This document shows, piece after piece, positions 1 to 13,100 of a DNA stretch of 64,000 nt. Each line of letters begins with the position of its first letter. The first letter of the stretch is position 1. The DNA comes from Apostichopus japonicus (lineage: Eukaryota; Echinodermata; Holothuroidea; Aspidochirotida; Stichopodidae). The DNA is taken from positions 24,835,989 to 24,899,988 of the forward strand of contig NC_092572.1 in the NCBI RefSeq assembly GCF_037975245.1, read 5' to 3'. Under the pieces are notes generated by a model, which made no database searches, was not told the DNA's origin, and saw only the letters and a program-made list of their open reading frames with translations. A program made the position numbers and the translations under genes.

Positions 1-1125
1 GAAACTGAACACCTGTGTTCCTATTGGTACATAATTTACACAGATAGCTCCTACTACAACCTGCTGTTTTAACGGTTTCAGTTTTGAAATGATATTGTTA
101 TCTAGACTTTGGACTGACAAATAATCAATCTCAGTTACGTATTGACTTTAATATATGTTAAGCAGCACAGAGTGTTTACCTTTCATAACAACTACTAGGC
201 TAGTCGACCACGAATTTTATGTGAACTTTTGGTCGACTTTACTTCAACAAAAATGGATAAAATAATTCATCGTTCACTGTATTAAACCTCAACACGAGTC
301 ATGCATCTCTTGAACTTAAACATTGAGGTTTTTTCATTTGGCTGCATGTGAATTTGAACACGCTAAAGAACATAATACAAACCTCCATTAGTACGTATGG
401 GCTATGGATCTATATTATTTGAAAGAGATGACGTCATACTTTGCTTAAAAACAAGATGATGACCCTCACGTGAAAGGCTCAGAAAAATGTTGCTCTGCTT
501 GTGGAATACAACGTCAACATTGTGTAAGTCGGCTACATTTTAAAATGTAATGTCTTCTTACAGTTATGCAAAGAAATCTTTTACGTATACACTTACGTCC
601 CAATGTTTCACAAGGCGGAAAGTTAAGCGGAATGTTATTATGATTACCATGTCAGTCGTACTATAAAATTCACTGCCTTAGAAACGGTACATTACAACAT
701 CCATGCATACCAATGCAAACTATCAACGTTACACTAAACGTAGATATTTTTACCACTTTCTTTGAAAGTTGTTTAACAGAATGCCTTACATATATTACAT
801 ATTCTGATTATGAAAGTTGGGATTAAGGGCCAAGTTAAGATATTGTTGTGCACTTCTAAAGCAATTTCAAGCACAAAAATACATGTCATTATGAGAAATG
901 TATCTTGGAATACATCCTAGAGCCCCGGTGGGGTTCCAGAAGGCCAAGTCAACACCTCGTCAATAGCTGCAGCATTTTATCTTGTTGTCTTAACATTTTC
1001 AAGTGCAAAAGCCTATATTTGGTAAAATGAGTTATTCTGAATGCAATTATGTATCTCTTAAATATTATGTCTGGCGTAATTGAAATCTACCTGCCCCTAC
1101 ATTAAATAATACACTTGTTATTCAC
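1..1125. other. No recognisable feature
   Basis: AT-rich sequence without an open frame, splice-flanked exon or repeat that I can identify. It borders the truncated end of the LINE that starts at 1126. Confidence 0.5.
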
Positions 1126-3290
1126 TCACGGCATTTTTCCTCTGATGCCATAATGATTGGGCTTATAAAGCAGAATGTTGTGGTCGATGGTGTCAAACGC
1201 TTTTGAAAGATCAAGAGCAATTCCAATTGAAATCGTATTATTATCTAGGGCATTGGACAACTTGTCAACCGCATCAGCAAGTGCCAGCTCCATTGAGTGT
1301 TTAGGCCTGAATCCATATTGACCATTATACAATATGATGTGATTGTTAATGAACTTAAAAATACGATTATATACGGTTCTTTCAAAAATCTTAGAGAAAG
1401 TTGACAAAAGAGAAACTTGGTCTATAGCTTTCATATTGTGTTGGGTCACCTTTTTTGTAAATAGGAATAACTTTAGCGATTTTGACCTTATTTGGAACAA
1501 TCCCATTTGTCAGAGAGCAATTAACAATGTAAACTAGGGATTTGGAAATATATGCAATAACTATTCTAATTAAGCCAGGTTTCATGTCATCAATACCTGC
1601 TGATTTATTTGTAGACAAACAAGATAAAGCCACTGTAATGAGTTCTTCCTCGTTTTTCGTGCCATAAAAATTGTATAGGAATCAGGCGTATCGCGGTAAG
1701 AATTAGCAGTTGTCCTACTCTGAATAGCTGCAACCAAAGAATGTCCAAAGTCGACAAAGAAACTATTAAAAGCATTTTCAATTTCCTCAGGATCAGTCAC
1801 TACATTGTCGTCATGATTGAATGCAGTAGGATAAGTTGTCTTATTATTTCATATTCAAGATATTGTTAAATACAGACCATGTTTTCTTAATGTCATATCT
1901 GCTATCATTAAACTTTTCAGTAAAATATCTTTTTTTTTAGAGATACGTATGATGTGGTTTTACTTGTTACGATAATTGCGATAGGTCGTTACAATGACGC
2001 TAGATGGATACTTTAGAGATTTATTTTAAAGTTTGTTTTTGGTTACTGACTGGAGAATACCACTACTTATCCACGGGTGTCGCATTTTGCGGCGTTTGAA
2101 GTTGGTAATGTAGATAGACAGAAACAAATATCATAAACATCTTCACAGTAGCAGTAAATTATCGTAGGATGAATTTGGATTATTGTCATTATAAATATGG
2201 GCCCAGCTAATATCACTCATCACTGTGATACAATAATCGATGTTGGCCTTGGAGTAGTTTCTAGTGAAGTTACCATTCTGGTAGTTCGCAAACTTACAAA
2301 ATAAGAATATGGGGAAATGGTCACTGATGTCGGTGATTAGCACCCCAGGTAACAAAGAAGCGCTTACATTGGTAATGATGTTATTGATTAAAGAAACACA
2401 CTCATATTTTACTTAGGCGTAGGCTTAGTAATACAAAGAAGAAAGTTACTTATGAAAAGCATGTTCAGTATATCGGAGGAATTTTCCTTCCGTAGATCGA
2501 TGTTAAAGTCACCCATCATATAGCCATGCATATAGCCAAGCAGTAATTGTATCCCTGATATGAATATGATTGTTAAACTCCTTCAGAGAACCATGGTGAG
2601 GTATGTAACCTATTTCTACAATGACTTGCTTACCACTTAACCAGGGCGGGTCTGTCATTTCGATAAAAGCACTTTCGATTGCTTCCTTAAAAGCAGAGAT
2701 CTCATTGCGCTTAGTAAATTGTACTTTATTAGTAATAAAAAGACTCATCCGCCTATTTTATGAGTCATATGACTCTCTACTAATGTGGAACCGTTAAAGT
2801 GGACAAATGGAGATAAACTATCTCTGAACCAGGTTTCCGAGAACCCAAGTACTGTAAACTAATGGTGTAAAAGATAGGAAGTTAGAGATAGGATCAACAT
2901 TTTTGTTCGGACTCCGACTATTCAAATGTAAGAGTGAATGTTTTTTTATTGTTTAGTTAATTGAAATTGTCGATTTTGTAGTACTTACAGTGAGTAGAGA
3001 AATTTGAATCACCGATGTACAGATCGGGAAGATTTACGGTAAGATCGAAAGGATTCCTGTGTTGTGAATGATTGACATTGAACAAGTCAAGAAAATCAGG
3101 ATTGTTGGTTACCATACTAAAAGGAAAATCAACATTACAGTACTCACAGGTCCACAACCTCGAAGAACAATCATAGTTAATAATACATGCAATATGAGAA
3201 GAAACCCCACATTTTTGACAGCTTAGACGATTAGAAGAACTTAGAGTGGTTTTAAATTTACAGCAATGGAGTGACATAGATGAAATAAAG
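1126..3290 (-). pseudogene. LINE ORF2 remnant: PHD-like finger, APE endonuclease, partial reverse transcriptase
   Basis: Second ORF of a non-LTR retrotransposon of the CR1/L2/Rex-like type, read on the minus strand and broken by frameshifts and stops. In order: a Cys-rich PHD-like finger at the start (3277-2957, ending in WTCEYCNVDFPF); apurinic endonuclease pieces, with FSETWF (catalytic Glu) near 2860, a central strand block in 2748-2509, and the SDHFPIF block near 2320; then reverse transcriptase with KSAGIDDM, KVIPIYKKGDP and YRP near 1600-1460, QYGFRPKHS, and the first catalytic aspartate in LSKAFDTIDHNI near 1190. The frame ends after HYGIRG, so the YxDD box and the 3' end are missing. 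The element is dead and 3'-truncated at about 1130. Confidence 0.85.
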
Positions 3291-3349
3291 AGGTAAAGAA
3301 CTAAAAGGAAAACAAGTGTGGAGTAAATAATTTTATTGGATCACCTTTG

Positions 3350-4060
3350 GTTTAAACGGTATTTTCAGCAGGAACCTGCTGGTAAACTACAATTTCTGAA
3401 GGTCGTTGATGCCCAAGATTCGCTTGGTGAATTCCGTACCATTTTTGTTAATTAGGGAGATGTTTTTGTCATCGTGTGACCAGGTGGACTTCACATAAGA
3501 GTGGGCTTCTCTTTACTGGAGCAGCTCTTGGTTGGTTTTGGTTTAATCGTCTTTGATTATAACGGTGGTTCCTTTGAGTTTACGTCGGCTTTTTATGCAG
3601 CTGCTTCTAGCTTCATATTTGGTGAATTTTACTATGAACGCCCTTGGGTTTCCTTAATCTGTTTCCCAATGCGGTGCGACCGATCGGTTTCGGATCGGTG
3701 CAGATCTACACCTAGTTTCTTCGATGCAATGTCTCTTATAACTTGGTCTGTATTTTCGCTAGGCTTTTCTCCCATTCCGAAGAAGCGGAGGCAGTTTGGT
3801 CTTGAGTACTGCTCTACATCATTGGTCTCCTTAAGCGCCCGGTTGCACTTAGGTTCGAGAGAGGAAATTTGTCTTGAAGTTTCTTCATTTTTGCTTCTGT
3901 CTGATCGTTTGCAACCTCAATTTCATGAATCTTGCCTGAGTTGCTTTCTATCCGTGTAAGAATTTCATCCATTTTCTTTGAGAAAGCCTTGTATATACAT
4001 TTCTTTAGCTTGGCTTTAAATTCCTCACTGTTGAATACCTGGTTTATCACCATTGAAACA
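3350..4060 (-). pseudogene. LINE ORF1 remnant (coiled coil plus RNA-binding region)
   Basis: First ORF of the LINE that continues into 3290-1126. It opens at 4053 with a charged coiled-coil segment (about 65 residues), then shifts frame. On the minus strand between about 3780 and 3370 there follows the typical ORF1 RNA-binding signature: RDIASKKLGVDLHRSETDRSHRIG, a short gap, then KFTKYEAR and LKGTTVIIKDDLT in another frame. This order (coiled coil, then an RRM-like core with DRSHRxG) is that of LINE ORF1 proteins that package element RNA. Frameshifts show that it is inactive. The long plus-strand frame at 3501-3959 is a shadow of it. Confidence 0.7.
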
Positions 4061-4589
4061 AGTTCTGTTGTGTCCTTTGTTTGAGATCGCAGAGCAACGC
4101 TAGAGTTTATAGTTATTGATCGATGGGGTGAAGTAGATGAGTATAATGCTATGTGTGGCTTGGACTAACGCCGATGTATGATTAGGCTTTGCTAGGATGG
4201 ATAGACAGTTTCGCTACCCTGTACTAGATATAATTGAGGTTAAATACAGATACGTAGATACCTTCAAACTCTGTGATGTTTAGGTTTCTTCGATTTTTTA
4301 TATCCAAGTCTTCCAAAGGGTGATTCGTCAGTGTCCAATGCTACATGGTTGTTTTAAGTTAGATGTTTAGCAAAAGTTGTAAACAACACTGTTGTAGTTG
4401 AAGTTGAAGTCAGTCTGGTTATTGATTGTACAATGGAACGTTAATGGGGTGGCTCAAGCTTTCAAACAGCCCTGTTGTCGAAATTAATAACTCATTCCGC
4501 CACGTGGTGTACTTTGGATGAAAAATGTATTCGTAATATGTTGGAAAATAGCTCAACCATAAAGTGCTTTTCAGAGAGTTGTGATTTTA

Positions 4590-6860
4590 AACATTTATTC
4601 ACCAACATAATATCCACCATTGTTTTGCAACATTGGTACTAAATATGCTATCCATCTCATACCCCTAGAGGTACTAACCTGAAACTTGGCGGGTTGATCT
4701 GAATTAATGTAGGGTACCATCGGGTGGCACACTAAATTGGGGTGAACTAACCCTTTCTGAAGTGGAGGATAATTAACATAGGTGTGCATGTGCGGTTGTG
4801 TATGTTTGTGGACAGAATAGTGTGTTACGAACTCCTACTTGATCGTATGACTGATATACTTCAAACTTGGTAAGTGTTTGCACAAGTATGGGATGAAGGG
4901 TTTACGTGTCTTGTTCTGTCACAGTGTCAAGCTTCAGAGGTCACAGGTCAAATAGCCAAAGACAGCAGTTTGGCCCTTATGCGCATACAAATGGCCGAAC
5001 CCTCAACCCATGTGGTATCAACACACTCTGCACGTTTACATAGCATGATTTAATATAAAAGGCCAAAGGTCAGGTGATCAAATTTGCTCCAAAGTGAAAC
5101 TTCGCCAAGTTTGTGCGAAAAAGCTCCTTTATTATAAGGCAGTTGGGAAGTGATTTTAGCGCATATGACTTATGTCGTCATAGGTTCAAAGTTCCTACGT
5201 CAAAATTCAAATAACCAAAACTGTATTCATATGAACTTTACCAAAGACTATATGTCTACATTGTATCGATTAAAGTAAAACGCAAATTATCTAGTGGTAA
5301 AAAAAGGTCAAATGTAAAGCTTTCCCAAACTAGTGCACTTACCAAAATGACTTAAATGTGTAGTTTACTAATATGAATTTCAAGTCAATGGTTACCGGTA
5401 CCTACATCAAAATTTCTGGAAAATTTAAATTAATTTTAATAGGATTGCCTAGTACTTGTTAAATTAGTTTTATTTTATATTTATCAATTGTATTATCTCA
5501 ACCCTTCCATTGTTACTTCAAAATGTTGACACTTTATCTAAAAAAAATTATTCTTTTATTTAGTTTTTGCAAGCATTCAACCCACTATTCATTTCTCCCA
5601 AGGATGAAGTCAAAGCCGCGTATGTGATATTATTGCCACAGCATGTTTAACATTGCTGTCAAACGACACACAAATTTCTAAATTTTAAATTATGGATAAA
5701 CTGATGCTTCCAAAAAATCAGTAGTTAATATCAACCCCAACATATAATACAAACTACACATCCGCAATTTGCAGCGATTTTCTTGTTTCTTATATCATTC
5801 CTACGGATGCAATGATCATGGAAATATGATATTTTGGTAGCATACCCCTATAAAAAAGACTCTTTGACTTACATACTAAATCATAAAAGTATAGTGGCCC
5901 CTAAGTCTAGATAGAACTTCTCACTCCCCGTCATCGGATAGCTGGCAAGTTGGCCATTCATTGAACCATCATTTTTCCGTATCCTTACCGCGCAGAGTTT
6001 TTGCTACGAGAGCCTGAAGTTCTCGTCACTTGTAAACAAACCTCCTTACTCAGTAGTGAACAAGGTTTTTACGCCTCATCTTTGGAGGGCTAAAGTGGAC
6101 TCAAATTGCCCCAATTTACCCAATAGTTGCACCTCATATACTTCTATTATCGCTCTTTAAAACATCTAAGCCACAAAACCATACCCTGATTGATAACACA
6201 TCTACACAGATGTTTTCCTACTGCCTTTTAGCACTTTTTCTGAAAGAGAAACTAGGGGCGGATTGATATAGACGCTTAGAGGAGTATGTCACCTTGTAGC
6301 CACTCGATTGCTGTTTTATAGGGCTTTATTGTGCATGTGTGTACATGTGTACGTGTGCGCTTAACACACCTCAAAACCGCAAGGTCGAAAGTAATCAAAC
6401 CCTGGATGTATGCATTGGCATGAGATGTACTGAAAACGTGTCTTGCTACGCCAAAGCTTCAAAGGACAGCGGCCAAAGGTCAAATAACTAAACCAGTCTT
6501 TCGGCCAATACGCCCCTACCTAAACGAAACCCTCCAATGTATGTAGCGTGTTAACTAATGTAAAATGTCTAACTTTTGGTGATCAAATGAGGTCAAAGGG
6601 CAAGGTTGGCAATTTGGGTTAAAAGGTATGTCGATAATTCTTCTGATGTAGGCCTGTGCATGAAATAAAGCCTTTCCGTGACATAATACGTCATGTGTTT
6701 AAGGTCAGATTTCAAAAGGAGGTCAAAGGCCAAATTGATTGCAACCTTGGGGTATATACAGTGGCATGTGATGAACAACCTCTATACATAGGACGTAATT
6801 GGTTCAAAGTAAATTTGATTTTTTTTTTTAATTTCAAAAGTTGAAATAGCAACTACGTTT
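4590..6860. repeat. Degenerate long-period repeat rich in AGGTCA-like words
   Basis: Two stretches, about 4790-5070 and 6330-6610, resemble each other: both carry gtgtgcatgtg-type sequence, then caaagcttcaaagg/caagcttcagaggtca, then caaaggtcaaataac, and both end in a block with a hexamer like AGGTCA. Further copies of aaaggtca/gaggtcaaagg occur at 5060, 5305, 6590 and 6720. It looks like an old dispersed repeat with internal duplications. No coding capacity is seen. Confidence 0.5.
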
Positions 6861-9200
6861 GGTTATTACTCGTCTACAAAAGTGTCAAATTGTTAAAAGT
6901 CCTCAGAATTACTTGTGGTAATAGACTCCATCATAGCAAAACGTCAAAGATCATGCAATAAAACGCAGTCACGGGTCAAACTTTGCCAAATGATTGCAAA
7001 AATCATCTTAAATCGTACGGTCGGTCGATGACTGTACACTATCTATCATCAGCATTGGTTAATGAATTCGTCTCTAAGCCATTGGAAAATTGTATACACT
7101 GTAACGATTTTGAATAAGTAAGAGAACTTGGTTCCTGGAGCTCTGAGTGTTATTCATATTTGAATAATATTTCCTGGGCATCGTTAGGCTTTTATTTCGT
7201 AAAGCAAGTTTACAAAAAGACTAATGAAGCAATCAACATGGTTTACTGATTTCTGTGGTGTAACAGTGGGATTTAACACCTTACTTTGAAATTGATCCAT
7301 GACTGTACTTAAGATATGTTTACATTTCTAGGTCAGTCTAACCACGGAACTGAGTTTTATTTGACACACTTTACATTGCTTGACTAAGTTGGCTAATATT
7401 TGACCAAATTGATTAACTGGGCCTAGGCTGTTATGGTATCTTAGCATATGTAATACATATTATATAAGCCTATACGTTTATGTAGTATCCATTTTAGAGT
7501 TGACTTATAGTTTACAACAGCGTCACCTTCTCTCTTCTGTCTTCTGTCGGTTAAACTTGTACGTAATAGTTCTTCTTTCTTAGATGAGTGTGTTATCAGT
7601 GATGTTTATTACGCAATGAAATGTTATCACATGTATTAAGTGTTAGGGCTGCGAATTGAAACAGGTGGTTTTTCTAATGTTACCCTTTAGTTGTTTTATA
7701 TATGACAAAAATTGCAAGGGGATAGACATAAAAGTGCTAAGATTGCCTATGGTGATAGCGTATAACTCCGTGGAGTCCTTATTATCAGCAATATGAAAAG
7801 TCGAGCGCCACAGAAGTCATTTTGCTAGTTACTGCCAAATTGAAATTCGGAAAAGTGTTGACTGGATCAGATTAGCAGCTCTTTGGATTGTTGTGTTTCT
7901 TCTTCACCAGTGACCTCGTTAAGCGACATACATGCGTCATATTTACATAGGTAAACGGGATAGTATTTCAATATCGACCCTCCAACGATGATAGAAAAGA
8001 CCAAGACAGCAAACATTTATAACTGCCATTAGCAAAAACAATTTCTCACAGTCTTTCTTATGATGTAATGAATTAAGACACATCATATCGTTAGCAACTT
8101 TATTTTTTGTTGACAGCACAAGTAAACATATCATGGCTAATCTTAGCATGTTACAAATGCTGTGTACTGTCTTATTAAATAATCCAAATAGGATCAGGTT
8201 AAAATATTCTGCTTTAAATGGCGCCAAAAGAAAAAATAAACCAAGCAGAGGCAGGTAAAGTTGATTTTGTCAGTAACGCATAACACGTATGCTTCCAAAG
8301 TATGAGCTCGTTAACCTGTGTACAACACAAAGAGCATGTTAACTGTCATATTTGAGCCGAATAAATTAGTTTTTGTTACAAAAGATGACATGTTTTTTCC
8401 CGGCCATTGTGTATTTCAAGGGGTCACTCAGTACCCATCCACTTTTCGACCGACATCTATTAGTATTTGCCCATATCTTTAGTTGTTTGTCACTAAACGG
8501 GAAATATTAGTAATTGGCATATTTTGCCACTCTGCTTTACCAAGAGTGACGCATTGCCTCCTCCTCTTTTAGACCTCTCCTTTACTATACACTACTATAT
8601 AAAACATACTGTACACTGCTATATAGCAACATGTCTGAAAAATATTTGTGAGTAACACATAACTATCATATACCACACTTTACAGATATACAAGAGTATG
8701 GGTTTGTACTCTATCTCTCTTTCTCCCCCCTCCCTACACCCCCTATCTCTACATGTTCAGGGGGGGGGGGTAAATTTAACAATTTGTGTATATTTTGATA
8801 TTTAGTTTTTAATTATTATAATTATGCATTTCATATAATTTACATATAGTCCTAAAAAAATCGGTAAGACAAAATATTTTAATGATATTCGTTAGTTGGA
8901 TAATAAACACAGTACACTTATTGAGTGCATCCACATTACATGCAATAACATATTTGCCAAGTCGTATGCCATATTATGATAATTTTTCTGTTTCTACTAT
9001 CAAACCCCATTATTTCAATTAAAAATTAATAAAGCATATAACACACACGTCAGACAAACTATTTGATAAAGAAGCTTTATGTACTGAGTATTTTGTGTTA
9101 TAATAACGTCACAAATGAGCAAAGCATAAATATTCAATAGGTTTGTTACATTTTCACTGTTGTAAAACAAAGGCTACAAAGGCAGAAGTACTTCTGTCGC
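6861..9200. other. No supported gene; probable 3' flank of gene A
   Basis: The open frame at 7943-8227 (minus) has no family signature and no convincing splice context. A pyrimidine stretch followed by a G10 run lies at 8715-8770. Nothing else is recognisable. On the gene A model this is downstream of the last exon. Confidence 0.4.
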
Positions 9201-9206
9201 TCCTCA

Positions 9207-9242
9207 TTACGACTCTTCATCTTCGGAAAAATCGTCCCATAT
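9207..9242 (-). CDS. Candidate terminal exon of gene A
   Basis: After a strong pyrimidine tract and acceptor (TTTCTTTTGCGCTTCATTTTAG), a phase-0 frame reads IWDDFSEDEES and stops at TAA (9209-9207). The phase suits the exon ending at 9982. Such a short acidic tail could arise by chance, and no counterpart was found below gene B. Confidence 0.25.
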   Translation of the reverse strand: MWDDFSEDEES

Positions 9243-9981
9243 CTAAAATGAAGCGCAAAAGAAACGTTGATTCCTTAAGTGAGTTAGTGAGTTATTTCCA
9301 TGAACGTGTAGTTCTCGGTAAAACAGGTTGAATTCCAGCTTTATTTTCACTGTAATTTAACAAAACATTACTTATAGCAACGTTTTCATTTTTCGAAAAA
9401 TCGTAATTCGAACAATTATAATTCGTTTTACAGAGTGTGATAAGAACTGTGGTTGAAGTATTATGCCTTGATAATGTTGGTAATTCAATCGTACGTATCC
9501 CAACTCAACCATTGGGTGACTTCATTGACAACAGAGTGTTCAAATTATGACATATGGCAATGTGCTGAAAGATCCACTTGTCATCGATTAAGTTTTCAAG
9601 GAGTATATGGACAGAAATATTAAAAACCAGAGCTGTGGAAGCATTTAATGCACTATACTTCCGGTACTATTTTTAGACAATGACATGTCACCCTAACATT
9701 CATCTTACAGCTATAAAAACTTTTCCAAGTTGTGTAATTTGTATGTATTTAATGTATCACCTTTACGTTGACACATTTCACTGTGTGCGATAATGAATGT
9801 AATCAAAACAAACTTCATACTCATTTTAACGGTTCCGTAGAAATTAAGTTTATTGCTCCTATTTTTAAATTAACAATTATTTCTTCAATCATATATTTGG
9901 TTAACTTCTTTTCTTATCCATTAAAAATCATTAAATTTCAATTAATCGAATATCTTTTTTATGCCTAGGATCATTACAAAC

Positions 9982-10134
9982 CTTTGGACGGAATGTGATA
10001 TTGGTCGAGTCACGCTGCCGATAAACCCTAAACGTAGCGTAAGGTACACCGGATCTTCTCACACTTGTAATACAGCGGAGGACGAATAAACATGACTTAT
10101 TCTTTGATGACGCAATATCCTTATAAGGTATTTC
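9982..10134 (-). CDS. Gene A UPA-like exon 3
   Basis: A 153-nt phase 0-0 exon, acceptor TTTATTTATTAG, donor GTTTGT. It reads EIPYKDIASSKNKSCLFVLR, a basic loop, PYATFRVYRQRDS and ends FRPK. Gene B 57038-56892 has the same shape: ExxxKxxxSxxxKSCxFVL...R...Pxxx(F)xVxxQxD...PK, with the same unusual GTTTGY donor. I found it only by comparison with gene B. At least one more exon must follow. Confidence 0.75.
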
Positions 10135-13100
10135 CTAATAAATAAAGTAAATAGTAGATGTTTACAATTAAGTCATATTTAATATTAAATACTATGCCAG
10201 TATTGAAACCAAAGGATGAAATTCATCATGTTTTTTAGAGAGAAGTTTAATGTTTTCAGTGTCGCTGTCGCTTTCTTATTTCTGTATTCATTATTCATAA
10301 TATTTACAAGTGTAGGTATGGTAGTACAACTGTGTTAGCTGTTACTTATGGTAGGCCAATAATGAACCCATAGAAAAAAGTTGCTTATATTGGATATTGT
10401 ACCGTTCTGTGCTAAATTGTTTTTTTTGTTGTTGCAATTTCTTGCAAAATCTCAGCAAAACAACACAGGATTTATAATTATTATACATTAAGAATACAAT
10501 ATTTTCGTTGTGCCTTCCGGCTTGCATCTGCTCTATTTGTCCATTCGTTTGGCGTTAAATACTTGAGAAATATAACCAATGGAGTCGGTTTTTCCTTCTT
10601 GAACCAAAACGGTTTGTACTGTCCTACTGTGATGTTTTCATCTGTAAAGATCTGAACCAACAAAACCATGTTTATCAGTAATGGTAATACCACACTAATG
10701 TTATAGTCAGTAAAGAAATATAAATCATCACATATCTTCATGTTACGTACATAAAATAAACTTTATAAGTTGTTAACATTGAACAGTTTAGGTTATTTTG
10801 TTAACTTTACAATGCGTCATCGTGATATCTAACGTTTTAAACCAGTACAATGGTTTGTAATGTTTGTGTATGCATTATAAGAAGGCATGATCAGAACATC
10901 ACTACTTACATCTTCATTGCCCGGCACATCGGCAAAGTAACCAACATGCACTGTTGTCTCACTGTCAGTATCAATGACCTTGCTGCCGACAGTGAATATC
11001 TTTAGACGTTTGGCCTCAACTATTTCATTGTTTATTCTGAATGTTACCCAGCAAAATTTCTTCAAGTATAGTTTACATGATTCTTGCTGTAGTTCAAATT
11101 TGACTGCTGTGTCTCTTTCCCAGTGGGGTGAAGCTTCTGTTAAAAAGAAGTATAAAATGAAAAACCTACTAAAAGATAATAAAGTTGGAAATAAAACATG
11201 GCCTATTATCTTATAATGGAATGAAATATATACTTGGCATAAGTTGGAATATGGTGTGTCAACGCACTATGGTATGTCAACATACTATAAACGTACGTTG
11301 AGTCGTAACGTTCACACGATATTGTTCGTACATTGGCATTCAAATCACTAAAACACAATCATGGAAGCAACTATCACACTAATAGGAGTAAGCTAAAAGG
11401 CAGAGAACAGTAAGTAAGGAATAATTATGTATTCAATGTATTGAAACAAATATTCAATGTCTATTCAAGGCTGTTGCAGATAAAAGCCTTCTAATAATCT
11501 GCCTTTTCTGCGAGGAACTTGCAGCTTATTTTTATTACCGTTGTAGTCATCCAGCCCAACTCTGGCAAAGGTAATATTGAAACAACATCATATAACTAAT
11601 TTTCTAGTGATCCAGTCAGGAGACTACCTAAACAAGGCAAATTACATTAAAAATATAATGTTAATGATACAAGAGTTTGTTTCTAATTGGCCAAAATGGA
11701 GTTATCACGGTCAAAAAAATCATTACTGTCATCGTTCTGTTATATCATCATAACTTCATTAAATAAACATTCTTTTTTTGACGAACGAAACGATAGTTTT
11801 GTTTGAAGGTAATATGCAAGTCTCTCTCGCTAACACTCTCCCAAAGTATATCTGACTATTCTTGTGCGGAATGAAATATTAAATATTAAACACAGTGATA
11901 CTAAGTGTATATTGTTTGCTATAGCCCCTTTAATATGTGACTATACCTTTAACCATCACGGTAAATCAGTTTGTTACTTTTTTTTCTCCAAATAAGTATC
12001 ATTTGAAAAAAAAACCCATAGAAACCATGTAATGTTAAGGGTCAGATACATTTTGCTCTATTTAAACTGCATTGGGTAAATGGTAAACAATAAACTACAC
12101 TTACTTGGGTGGTGATGACTTGCAAAAACCTCCATCGACTCGCTCGTAAAGTTTTCCTTCAATTGTAGACAATGTGGTAGATGAAGTTCAACAGCAGTCT
12201 GGAACTCGAAATTGTTTGGAGTCAATTCCACAATGACAGCTGAATTGCTTGCAAATGTAACGTCATCTCCTGTATCTAGATTGCCAGAGATTATTTGTAT
12301 ATGGATTTTACAGTCTTCCAACAGGGCTCCTGGAGGGACTAGAAGGGAAACATCTGTTCCCTTGATCTCTATTCGACCGCCGCCCTTCGTAATTATCTTA
12401 CTAGACTTAAAACTTAGTGCACGTCTATATGTTTGTTCCTCTGTAAGTCAAGTGAACAAACAAATAATATTTGTTTATTGTAACAGTCACACAACTTCAT
12501 ATAAAGAACGACATTTCACTTAAACTGACATTAGCATTTTAAATGATAAGTACCCTGTCACGACCAGACAATAAACGAAGCCTACATATACACTTACTCA
12601 TTTCTCTAATATTATTTCGAGATGTTGTTACTACTTGTAAATACTTTTCATAAATATTCAGAAATGACTTAGAGAAGCGTTAAGTTACAACTGAAAACAG
12701 CGATATGAAACATTCCACTCTAATGTAGAATCAAAACTTATATTTTAAATTAATCATAAGTTTCAAGTATTTTGTCTTTAATACAGCTGGAATGTAAAGC
12801 AGATTACAACAGTGACATTAAGTCAAGCAGGAGGCTAGTTGGAATAAGAAAGTAAAAAAGACGTCTTGTCAGACAAAAATATATATTACCAGATTTATTA
12901 TGTAAGTAAATTGCATCTTTGATTTCAGCATTTTCCGGATTAGAGCCCAGCTGTAAAAGGAACACATTGTAGTACAGTAAAATATCAGTTTCTCTCAGAT
13001 CAAATACATATATGTTTCACTCCTTTCACATTCAGAAATTTCAGAAGCTTATGTTTCTGTCCATTAAGCATACATTATAATGCAAATAATTTAAGATTTT

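Noticed and set aside
3501-3959. 152-residue plus-strand open frame
   Set aside because: Opposite-strand shadow of the LINE ORF1 remnant.
7943-8227. 94-residue minus-strand frame, hydrophobic and Cys-rich
   Set aside because: No splice context matching gene A phases and no family signature; composition fits chance in AT-rich DNA.
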